A stretch of DNA of 64,000 bases from Symbiodinium natans (taxonomy: Eukaryota > Sar > Dinophyceae > Suessiales > Symbiodiniaceae): contig CAJNDS010001802.1 in the NCBI GenBank assembly GCA_905221605.1, positions 359,922 through 423,921 on the forward strand, written 5' to 3'. The position numbers and the translations under genes are program-made. This document shows, one piece after another, positions 43,138 to 52,035 of this stretch (positions are counted from its first letter, which is position 1; every line of letters begins with the position of its first letter). The notes under the pieces were generated by a model that was not told the origin of the DNA, did not search any database, and was given only the letters and a program-made list of their open reading frames with translations.

Positions 43138-43236
43138 GTGGGTGTCATGATGTCTCCCGAAGAAGCAGACCGACTGGGTCTCAAACCTTTCGGAGATGGC
43201 GGGGCTGAGAACGAGACGTCGCCGTGCCGGGGCTAA
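43138..43236 (+). CDS. Terminal exon (VGVMMSPEEADRLGLKPF...)
   Basis: Acceptor GAAAACTGCCAG, then VGVMMSPEEADRLGLKPFGD, GGAENETSPCRG and TAA (43234-43236). Good coding composition. Upstream intron end is C-rich; downstream sequence becomes GGGTTTAGG-like. Family not recognised. Confidence 0.6.
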   Translation: MGVMMSPEEADRLGLKPFGDGGAENETSPCRG

Positions 43237-43453
43237 CAGCGGAGTCCAGCCTGTTGGGTTTAGGATTTATCGGGCTTAGGGCCAGGGGTTTAGGCTATTT
43301 GGGTATTTTAGGTTGGTATTTCCAGGGTGTTTTTGGGGGTTTTTGTGGTTTGGGGTTTGCTTTGGGCTTGGAGGGTTTGGACGTGTCGGGTTCGAGCTTT
43401 CTTTAGGGTTTTGAGGCTTCGAAAACCCTCAAACTCTCAACCAACCTGATTCC

Positions 43454-43556
43454 TTGGGATGTTCCCCTTCTACTAACAGTCCTTAACAGGGATCATAGTA
43501 CCCCCTTACTATACTCCCCAAAAAAGGGCTGTTGGCAGAAGGGGGAACGTCCCAAC
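43454..43556. mobile_element. Palindromic MITE-like element, family A, copy 4
   Basis: TTGGGATGTTCCCCTTCTAC, TAACAGTCCTTAACAGG ... GGGCTGTTGGCAGAAGGGGG, AACGTCCCAA; lies 220 bp after a stop codon. Confidence 0.7.
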
Positions 43557-43827
43557 TGCCTCCCGTCAAGCCGAGGCGGCGGCCGAAATTCTACACGCAC
43601 GGCCCCTGCCGCTCTCCTGCGGCCTCTCAGTTTGTTGTGCCTCTCGGCTGCTTCTAGGAGCACATGCCTCGCAGCCTAGACGAGATATAAGTATAGGGTG
43701 AAAAGTAGGGTAGCTATACTTATAGCTTTATTAAGGATACGTATAGCCCTACTTCTAACTACCCATGAACCTCCAAGCAGTCTGCAGGTAAGAAAGCCCG
43801 GAATTGCGCGACGCGGGCTTTCTTCAG

Positions 43828-43915
43828 GTCCTGCGCGGGCTTCGACGATGCAGACGAGGCCGAGCAGCGAAGAATCGCTGCCGAGGCGACGGAGAAGATG
43901 AGGAGCAACGGCTTC
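43828..43915 (+). CDS. PhyH-like exon 1 seen: acidic helix
   Basis: Acceptor GCTTTCTTCAG; CAGFDDADEAEQRRIAAEAT, EKMRSNGF, to a GC donor (GGCTTC|GCCACT). The last 17 bases plus donor are duplicated 104 bp downstream (44,003-44,035). Confidence 0.6.
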
Positions 43916-45081
43916 GCCACTTGGTGGGGTTTAGGGTTTAGGGTTTCGGGTTTGGGGTTTAGGATTTCGGGTTTAGGGTTCAGGGTTTAGGGTTTAGGGA
44001 TCTGAGGAGCAACGGCTTCGCCGCTTGGTGGGGTTCTTGCTGAGAAGGGGGAATGTTCATTTTCAGTTCTTTCTTCCCAAAATCGTGGTCCCCAAATCCT
44101 CTTCCTAAATCCTATGCATTTGCATTAGGACTTCGCAAATAAGATTTAAGCCCTGCCCGGGGGGGGGGGGAACTAAGAACTCCGCTTAGGATTTAGGGAT
44201 CCGTTTGTCTTAAGACCTTCAGAACAGGATTGAGGGACTAAGATTTGGAATCTCATCGTTGGCCAATATGATTTTGCCTTCGTAATGTCGGGACTTTCCC
44301 CTTGAGCAAGGAAGCGAAAAAAGCAAAGTCTTCTGTTTAGCCTTTGGAGAACTTAAAGGTTGAAGTTTGCAGATGCCGATGTGCGCATACCGATCGTTGA
44401 CCTTTTTTTTTAGGGCCCAAGACGCCAATTTCAGGATTAAAATTCTTAAGATTCTCAAGAAGAGAATTGAAGATTGAAGACTGAAGATTCTTGGGAAACT
44501 CTTGGGAGAATTCTTCGATTTTCATCTTGGGCGCCTGTCGCGTACTAAGGTTCTTTCGACCCAATAACTTCAAGACGATAATTGAAGGCACTCTTGGGCA
44601 GTGCCCCATGAAGCTTAATCTTCAGTTTCAAGATTAAATTCTTGAGATTCTTAGGTTTCTTGGGAGGTTTTTAGTTCTTGGGTGGAAGCTGTCTAAAACA
44701 CATGAAGCTTGGGGGTACCCTAATCTGTTATGTATATGTACAACATGAAGTATTATGTTTTGATATTATACAGATATTATGCTAGCCCTAAACCCTCGGC
44801 CTAAGTGTGAGATCCCGCTCAGCATCTTAAGGTGGTGCTCGAGAGCCTCTTCCCACGGGAGTGGGTCACCAAGCTCGAGGCAGAGGCCGCTTCGTCCGGG
44901 CCCTCAGATTTGGTTTTAAGAGGTCCCAGGATTCGGGGTTTTTGCAGGGTTTTTGCAGGGTTTCTGGGTTGTGTAGCGATTTGCTTGCTGTACTCGATAA
45001 TATCGAGTACTCTATATTATAGAGGCTACAGCCGGCTTGGGTCTGCCCTGATTGTGTCGTGTGGCCGCACTTGCTCTTTGT

Positions 45082-45120
<39 letters not shown>

Positions 45121-48100
45121 TTGCCCGTATGTGGGGCCTGCCAGCAAAGAGACAGGAGCCTCGCGCAGAATCAAGACTAGTCTGTGTAGTTTCATCTTGA
45201 GAAAGAGCTTTTGGAATGCTACTTGAGGCTGCTTGAAACAGTCTAAGCCGCAAGCACCAGGGCCAAACAACCCATTCCCTTGTACCTAGCCCGAGCTCCA
45301 AACTCCTCAAGTCTTGCACGGGAGGTTGTCTAAATTATGGCCCTTTGGCGTTCCTGTAAATATACGGAGCCGCGGAACCACGTTTATGTATGTATGTATG
45401 TATGTATGTATGTATGTATGTATGTATGTATGTATGTATGTATGTATGTATGTATGTATGTGTATACATACACACAAAAAATTTGTGGAGGGTGACAAGC
45501 AGAGGGAAATTGACACCAACGCGCGTAGAGGTAATTATGTGTTCGTCTGGGGCTAATAGAAAACATTTAACCCGGAACAAACCCGCCCTGACCCTTACAA
45601 CCCTTAACCCCCATAAACCCCATGAACCCTATCGTTGCCCTGTTTTTTGTTGAATCCTAAAACTCTAGACCTCAAACACTAAACAGACTAACCCTTGACC
45701 CTATATAAACCCATGAACCCTAAAAACCCTCTAGACTCTAAACCCTTGATTTCGATGAGCCCGACAAGCGTTGTAAACCCTAAGCCTTGAGGTTTCTAGA
45801 CCTGCCCCAGCCGGGCTTGGTCCCACAGCCACTGCGAGCCGGCCGAACTGCCCCACGGCTCGAAAGGGTTTTGGGTTGAAATGCCGAACCCTAACCCCCA
45901 AGCCCTAAGCCTAAAACCCAAAACCCCTAGAATTTGGATAGAATTTGGAGTTCAGGATTGTTCTTGAGGAGTTGGGGGTTGGTGGGGTTGGGGGGGGGGG
46001 GGGGGGGGGGGGCGTTATTCTGGGGGCATTGGCTTGTGAGCCTGTGCTTTACGGGCTTGTGCGTCTCGGGTGTGGTGGAAGTGTCAGTCTTGGCATCTCA
46101 GTTTAGGGTCGGGGTTCAGGATACTTTCTTGAAATGCTCTGAGCTCTTGCAAAACAGGTTCTGGAGGTTGCCTGAAATGACTGGCAAACCTCCCTCCGCA
46201 GCATCGCCAGCACCCTACACCCTAAAGGCCCGAAACCCTACACTCTAAACCCTGAACCCTAAACCCTAAAGGCCCGAAACCCTACACCCTAAACCCTGAA
46301 CCCTAAACCCCAAACCCCAAGAGGAGGGTCATCTCTCCTTCACGGCTCCATGGGCCAGCGACTGGCTGCTGACTCTCGGCGCAGAGAAGAAAAACATCTA
46401 GCGCTTCGGACTTAGGTTTGGGGACTTTTTTTGCAGATTCCAAGGGTAATGTAGGGGCCATATTAGGAGTATATGAAGGGAAACCTTTAAGGGTACAACC
46501 TTAGAACGACCAGTCCTGCCAGCACAGGGTACGGAACCTCCGAGTACCAATGACCAAACCTTAAGAAGTCAGCCCCGAACCCTGACCCTGACTCCTTCCA
46601 TGCGCAATCCCGTAGATATGCCTGCATGATGGGGAACCCCCCTCAGTTCTCATCCCCAACATTCTCAACCTTCTTCCTCCATGCCATGCAAACACACTGA
46701 GGAGGAACGAGCTCGTCCTGGAGGTTCGGACGGGTCGGTCTCAGCGCTGAGGTTAAGGGCCTTGGGTGTTAGTAGTTACTTTGCTTCGGGGCTTGGGGCG
46801 TTGAGGCGGATGTAAGGTGGAAGTAGCATAGCTTGCCCAAGCATAGTTGTACGGAAGTACATATCAGGGAGGGGAGGGGCTGCGCAGCGGGGGAATCGCA
46901 CTTTGGGATCTGCTGCCAGCAGTCCTTTGGGTTGTGGCAGAAAGTGCCTCAAGCGTCAGCGTCCGCCAGAGCTCGTGAGTGAGTGCATTGAGAGCGACAT
47001 GCTACGCCCACACTGGGGCTTAGCCTGTTTTGATGCAAATTCTAGTCGCTGATGTGAAATTCTCCACAGGAGCGTCCAAGGTGTGATGTGCTCCAAAAAT
47101 TTTACCCTCAGCCCCTAAGCCGCACCCCCCACAAGGTGGTCGCCGGCTACATGAATAACAATCTAGCAGCAGGCCGCACTCAGGACTCTTGGACTGCAGG
47201 GAGGGTGTAGGGGCACGGTCGGACCTGGAAAGCCGAGCTTCAAACTACCTGAATATCTCAGCTGACCCAGCCAAACCCCTGAAGCCCTCGGCCATCTTAG
47301 GTCCTAAATCCTACAGCCGCAGCTCGAACGCCCGCTCCCTTCCTTCCCACCAAAACATCAGGAGCCCTAAAGCCGCAAACCCTGCAGCCCCCCTCTTAAG
47401 GATGAGCAGCAGTGGGGCCTGGTTCAGTGGCTCACCTCCGGGGCCTCCCTCGACTGGTTCTCGTCCCTTGGCCTCAACCCTCCTGAGGCCTCAGCTTGGT
47501 TGCGGGTTCAGGGTTTAGGGTTTCGGCCGTTGGCGGTTGATTGGGGCTGAGGAGGGTTGAAGGTTTGGGTTGTAGGGGATTCTTGAGGGTTGATATGGGG
47601 TTTCAAAAGGGGTCTGAGGCTGAGGGTTGGGTCCTCACCAGCACTTCTTGAGCAACCAGGACCCCAACCCCAAAGCCCAAACTCCCTACAGCCCTACATC
47701 CCAATTCCTGAAGCCCCTCAGCGCAACCCCCAAAAAGCCCCAAATCCCCAAAAAATCCTGAAGCATGAGGATGCCTGAGTGGGGCCCGAAGGCCGGGCAC
47801 TTGCTGGAGAAGCCCCCGCCAGGGTGCAGCGACGTAGGCGGGAACGGGGTTTCAGGAAGATGGGGGCTTGGGGGTTCTGGATTTAGAGGTCACGGCTGTC
47901 AGCTAGGGCGGGTTTGGGTGCAGTGTTTCGGGTTTTTAGGGTCAGGTTTCAGGGATCATCGCGCTCCGGCTATGTCGGGGTGACGCGTGGAAGCACGATG
48001 TCGCGAAATGTTGCTTACGGGGGCTGGGTTTGGGGTGGGGGAACAAATCATATTGTCAACGGTGGAAGTGCCCTTGACATAGGATACACATTTTTCGAAG

Positions 48101-50210
48101 GTAAGGGACCAAGAGTTCATTCAGGCTTTAGCCGCAGCCTGTGGGTGGAAGCTTTTGGCCACCATCTGCCTGGACCACCTTGCAAGTCCTACTGTGCCCT
48201 TCGGAAGCTTAGGGGTACATCTTCCCCTTTGGGTTCTGGAGTTCTCGTTGGACCTACACAGTTGCAAAGGGGTATTACTCTACTCTGGTTTATGGGTAAC
48301 AGCTTAACAGTGAAACCCTAAACTCAAAGCCTTGACCGAATTGGCAGTTCCCTGTCAACCCTCAACCCTAAGGTGTAAAGTCGAAGCCCTGAATCCTAAA
48401 CTCTCCAAAGTCCCAGACCACACCCAGAAGCCTTGCATGGCAGTGGCCCCGATGAGGTACCCATGGGGACATCGGCCCCTTCTTTGGCCGAATATCGCTC
48501 ATCCGAACACCACCAGGTTCCATGCAGAGGGAGGGGGTTTAAGGGCTTTTTTCAGAAGGTTTGGGGGGCTGCGGGGGGAGGGGGTGGGGGGGGGTGGCTG
48601 GGTTGTTGTTGGCTTTCAGAATTTTGTGTTTGGGGAGTTACTGGTAATTCTTGACTGCTTGTATTATCTAATTTCTTGGTGTATGGGTGTAAGCGACACG
48701 GCGCTCTTGCATCGGCTCTGCAGGGGGTTTAGGGGCACCTGAAGTCGCCAGAACTTCCAGAAGCAGAACATTTCGCGCACAGCTAGCACCTTGATTCTAA
48801 AGCCACCGCGGAAGAGCAGTCGGCTTTTTGCCATCTCCTGCCTTGGAAGAAGCTTCTCAGCTTCAGACTTCAGACGGGATAGAACAGCAGAGGGCTCGGC
48901 CCCCTGAGGCTCTGAGCCCCAGAAGCACCACCGGGACATTAACTTTCCGGGCCCTGCCGCGCAGGTGACGGCGCAGGCACAAAATTCCAACGTAGGGGTC
49001 TACGAAAATGAGGACCCCGAATAGAGACCCCCCAAAGAGTAGGATTCCCTTATAATCAGGACGCGATGAAGGTATCCCGAATTTCGGAAAGCCCCATGTC
49101 AGTCAAAGAGCTGTGGCAGAGTGTGGGTGCTTCTGTCGTAGTCTTGAGTTTCTTGAATCTGCACATTGGTACGACAGTACCATCTGGTTGACCGCTGAGA
49201 TGCGTGGAAGATGCACTTTGTGGGCTTCCTGCACGCTTTCCCACAGACACGCAGACTTGGCGTTCCTCATTCGCGCCCTACCAATCACCACCCGATTTTT
49301 TCTTCTTCGTGTAGCCCTTGGTGTTCAAGAAACGAAAAGAAAGAGTGCATCGAGGCTGCAGCGGCATTTTTTGGAGATTCATGAGAATGAGAATGATAAG
49401 GCATTCCACGAACAAAGGCTTCAAGCCCGAAGGTCTGAACCCAAAAATAACAAAACATCTTTTGGCCCAACCGCAGGTCGCCCTCACGCAGCTCCAGGCA
49501 AACAACGGGCCGCCGCAGCCCAAGAATCCTGGGTGTAGGGTTAAGTGTGCCCTGAACCCTGCAAGCAGGACCCCACCCCTAAACCTTAAACCCTAAACCC
49601 TAAACCCTAAAACCACCGAGGCTGGCCTACGTCCCCGGCTCCCACCGCATGCTCACTCCCGGCTTTGAAGTGGTTGCCGCGCCTCCGCTTGGGTCGGCGA
49701 CGTGGCGCAGAAGTGCTGTAACTTTCCACAAAGCTCCACCCAAAACGAGAGGCCCAAATCTCGCCGCCCTATAAGGTCCTACAGCGACCAGACACGTTGA
49801 GCATCATTGAGCCTTCACAAGCCCTCCCCAAACCCGAGCTCTGGGACTTTGGCAACCCTGAGCTCGCCGCAACAGCACTTTCGGCAAGGTCGTGCTGTAC
49901 GATTCTTTCTGTGAGCATCGTGGCATCGAACATCACGGCAACAAAGACCGGCCACTTGCCCGAGATCATGGCCCAGGGACCCGAAGCCTGAACCCCTCCC
50001 AAACCCCAAGGACCTTAACCCTGAACAACCTAAACAACATCCCCACACCGAAGATCCTAAGCCCCTAATTAAGCCCCTGTCTTGAACCCTTAGGCCCTAA
50101 ACCCAAGCCTTTCAAGGTATGCCGTGTACTACGAGTTCGAGACCCGGGGGGTCTTCAGCGGCTACACCGCGGCGCACTTCGGCCCGGAGTCGGAGGCTCA
50201 CATGCGCGCG
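43828..50210 (+). CDS. Phytanoyl-CoA dioxygenase-like (PhyH) Fe(II)/2-oxoglutarate oxygenase gene
   Basis: Exons in order: 43828-43915, 44832-44900, 46322-46398, 47136-47169, 47401-47493, 47770-47833, gap, 49477-49514, 49621-49669, 49889-49950, 50117-50210. The N-terminal join gives MRSNGF|VVLESLFPREWVTK, the usual PhyH opening. The C-terminal joins give VALTQLQANNGPP|LAYVPGSH, then VVLYDSFCEHRGIEHHGNKD|RYAVYYEFETRG: PGSH, the distal metal-ligand His and the 2-oxoglutarate-binding Arg are where PhyH proteins have them. Phases match at 49514/49621 and 49950/50117, both GC donors. The proximal H-x-D motif was not found, so an exon in 47.9-49.4 kb is missing from the model, or the middle exons belong elsewhere. 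Substrate unknown. Confidence 0.6.
43926..44000. repeat. TTTAGGG tract at an intron start
   Basis: About ten TTTAGGG/TTTCGGG units lying between the two copies of the duplicated exon end. Confidence 0.9.
44832..44900 (+). CDS. PhyH-like exon: VVLESLFPREWVTKLEAEAA
   Basis: Acceptor TCAGCATCTTAAG, phase 0, VVLESLFPREWVTKLEAEAA, SSG. G/T-rich intron start (gggtttttgcaggg) follows. Confidence 0.65.
45081..45118. repeat. (GT)n microsatellite
   Basis: tgtgtgagtgtg then uninterrupted GT. Translates as VCVCV / HTHTH artefacts. Confidence 0.9.
45385..45462. repeat. (ATGT)n microsatellite
   Basis: About 19 ATGT units; YVCM and HTYI open frames on the two strands come from this. Confidence 0.95.
46322..46398 (+). 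CDS. Exon (GHLSFTAPWASDWLLTLGAE)
   Basis: Follows a C-rich telomere-like intron end (46,230-46,320); reads GHLSFTAPWASDWLLTLGAE, KKNI, then TAG. The end is not placed on a GT/GC donor. Assigned to the PhyH-like gene by order only. Confidence 0.5.
47136..47493 (+). CDS. Two exons: VVAGYMNNNLAA and DEQQWGLVQWLTSG
   Basis: 47136-47169 after CCCACAAG reads VVAGYMNNNLA to a GC donor. 47401-47493 after CTCTTAAG reads DEQQWGLVQWLTSGASLDWF, SSLGLNPPEAS, to a GC donor (TCA|GCTTGG). The intron between ends in CCCTAAA-like sequence; GGGTTTAGGG follows the second exon. Confidence 0.55.
47770..47833 (+). CDS. Exon (MPEWGPKAGHLLEKPPPGCSD)
   Basis: Acceptor AAGCATGAG, donor GAC|GTAGGC; reads MPEWGPKAGHLLEKPPPGCS, D. 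The upstream intron end is a C/A-rich tract (ccccaaccccaaagccc), the downstream start G/T-rich (ggggtttcagg). Confidence 0.5.
49002..49096 (-). mobile_element. Short inverted-repeat element, family B, copy 6
   Basis: tacgaaaatgaggacccc ... agtaggattccc ... ggtatcccgaatttcggaaa; reverse-complement relative of 16,440. 47,840-49,470 otherwise shows no firm exon. Confidence 0.6.
49477..49669 (+). CDS. PhyH-like exons: NNGPP and LAYVPGSH
   Basis: 49477-49514 reads VALTQLQANNGPP and ends phase 2 at GC. 49621-49669 starts phase 2 after ACCGAG and reads LAYVPGSHRMLTPGFE. 'ENGP...PGSH' is the PhyH core strand pair. The 106-bp intron ends in four CCCTAAA units. Confidence 0.65.
49889..50210 (+). CDS. 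PhyH-like exons: CEHRG...NKDR and RYAVYYEFETRG
   Basis: 49889-49950 reads VVLYDSFCEHRGIEHHGNKD plus two bases. 50117-50210 completes the Arg codon and continues YAVYYEFETRGVFSGYTAAH, FGPESEAHMRAAA. The His and Arg match the distal Fe ligand and 2-oxoglutarate anchor of the family. Confidence 0.65.
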
Positions 50211-50961
50211 GCCGCCTCAGGGTTTAGAGCTTGAGGGGGCACAAGGGGTTTTAGGGGCTGTTAGAGGGGCTGTTCGAGGGGCTGTTCGAGGGGCTTTTAG
50301 GGTTTTCTTTGGGAGCTTTTTAGGGCTGATGCATGCCTTGCTCTCCGGCCTCTGACTCTGGCGGGCAACGTAACCCACGGCATCTTGCCAAAATAGACAT
50401 GACGAGCACCCTTCGCGCAGTAGTAGTAGGGGTGTGATTGCCATGATGACTACGACGACGACTCCTACTACCATTGCCTCTGCTACTGGGCCATCCTTCC
50501 AGGCCTTCCGAGACTTCGTGGACCCAGCACTCCGTGACTGGGTGCAGCGAGTCCGTGCTTAGGTACCCAAGCTTAGGGAGGCTTGCTACTCGGCTACTTG
50601 TTGCTTTCACGTAGTGGTGGGTCTACTAGTTGAGATATTGGGCATGGAATGTTACAAGCCCACGGGTCCACAAGTGCATAAGTAGCAAGCCCAGTCGACT
50701 TCTGTTCCGCGGGGGCCATGCGTGAACAAATCAGTCAGATGGCGTGACCCCGCCACGGCATCTATGCGGTCAGTCGCCGCACGTTTCAGCTCAGGAGGAA
50801 CAAAAGACCACTTGCATGTGGTTGCCAGAATCAGTCAATTCATCACGCCTGTCAAGCTGCTCGTTCCGTGTCAAGCAGTTCTGGTACATGAATCATCATT
50901 TCAGTCCATGCATGCATACGAAGTGCAGCTGCAGCGACCATAATTGGGGCCCCATCTGCAG

Positions 50962-51045
50962 AGGGGTTTATGGGCGCCAGGAGATCCGGGGCAGCACCAA
51001 GTCTTCCCTGGCGCTGCTCTTCCGGGGCTCCGAGGCGCACTTCAC
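50962..51045 (+). CDS. Exon (RQEIRGSTKSSLALLFRGSE)
   Basis: After CATCTGCAG the frame with G/C third bases reads GVYGRQEIRGSTKSSLALLF, RGSEAHFTSI. Ends not fixed. It may start a separate gene after the PhyH-like one. Confidence 0.45.
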
Positions 51046-51167
51046 ATCAATTGGGTCCCAACCGTGCGACGAAAGATGGTTGCAACGACTGCGCGCACCA
51101 GTGACAGCGAGATCAGCACAAGCTGAGACGTCTGCGAGGTCGCTGCAAGTGTTCATCGCTGTTGCAG

Positions 51168-51715
51168 GAGAACAACCGACTCCTCATCGAGCACAGCTTC
51201 GCTGTGTGGGCCGACAAGGTCTTGCGTGGATGCGTGTCATATGGAGCCAATCCTAAATACCACAATGCACTTCACCCCCCCCAAATCCAGACTCTGCACT
51301 TACATTTCGAGATGGGGGCAGGCGCGCTCGCGGCGGAGTCGCCTGTCCAAGATCAATGCAGCCGCCGGGATGCACAAGTTCCTGGAGGAACAGGAGATCA
51401 AAGCCCTCAACTGCCCCACCCCTTCAAGCCTTCCTCCCCGGGAACGTGAAACATTTGAGAACCCTGAGCTGCCATCCCAACCACTGCCAACCCCCCAAGC
51501 TCCCAAAGTAGCCCCGCGCATGCCCTGCCCAGAATCTCCCGGGTGAGCTATCACTCTGCAACAGGGTTTGGGTTTAGGGTTTAGGGTTAAGGGTTTAGGG
51601 GTTAGGGTGCAAAAGTTTTTCGTTGACAAGGCCCTGAAGACTCCCCCCGAATGCCAAGCAGGTCGTGGCCATCCTCAGTGGGGACGAGCGCATCCTCCTC
51701 CGCACGGCCTTTGCC
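51168..51715 (+). CDS. Three exons with FAVW-type helical repeats
   Basis: 51168-51218 (acceptor GTTGCAG, donor AAG|GTCTTG): ENNRLLIEHSFAVWADK. About 51312-51410: WGQARSRRSRLSKINAAAGM, HKFLEEQEIKALN. 51662-51715 (acceptor AAGCAG, donor GCC|GTTGGG): VVAILSGDERILLRTAFA. The recurring 'LL..-F-A-(V/x)W' helix is reminiscent of Sfi1-like centrin-binding repeats, but with two copies this is only a suggestion. Confidence 0.45.
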
Positions 51716-51974
51716 GTTGGGGACTCGCCTTTTGCAGTGTGCGGGCGCTGGCCGCCAGCTTTAGGGTTCGGGTGTCAGTGCTTCGCCCTTTACTAATCAA
51801 AAAAACACGAAAGCGTTCCGGGTCGAGGCTGGAAGCAACTTGGGTAGGAGAGGTCTTTTCCCAATTCGTCCTATCCAGAGGTCGTTCCGCTGCCAGACAG
51901 CAGCGTAGCGACGTAGCGCCTGAAAGGGGTGGCAAATGAGAAGGCTCAGCGGGAATACTGCGAAGTCTCGTACG

Positions 51975-52035
51975 CAAGTACATATATACATATATACATA
52001 AATATCTATATGTACGTATATATATATATATATGA
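51975..52035. repeat. AT-rich TATATA/CATATA tract
   Basis: acatatatacatatatacat followed by (TA)n; simple repeat near the junction with the T/C-rich block. Confidence 0.85.

Noticed and set aside
45307..45653. YVCMYVCM / HTYIHTYI ORFs
   Set aside because: Translations of the (ATGT)n microsatellite.
38968..46750. Resemblance between SRRNQLLAAS (38,968) and LRRNELVLEV (46,698)
   Set aside because: Only a few matching residues and no splice support for the second; treated as chance.
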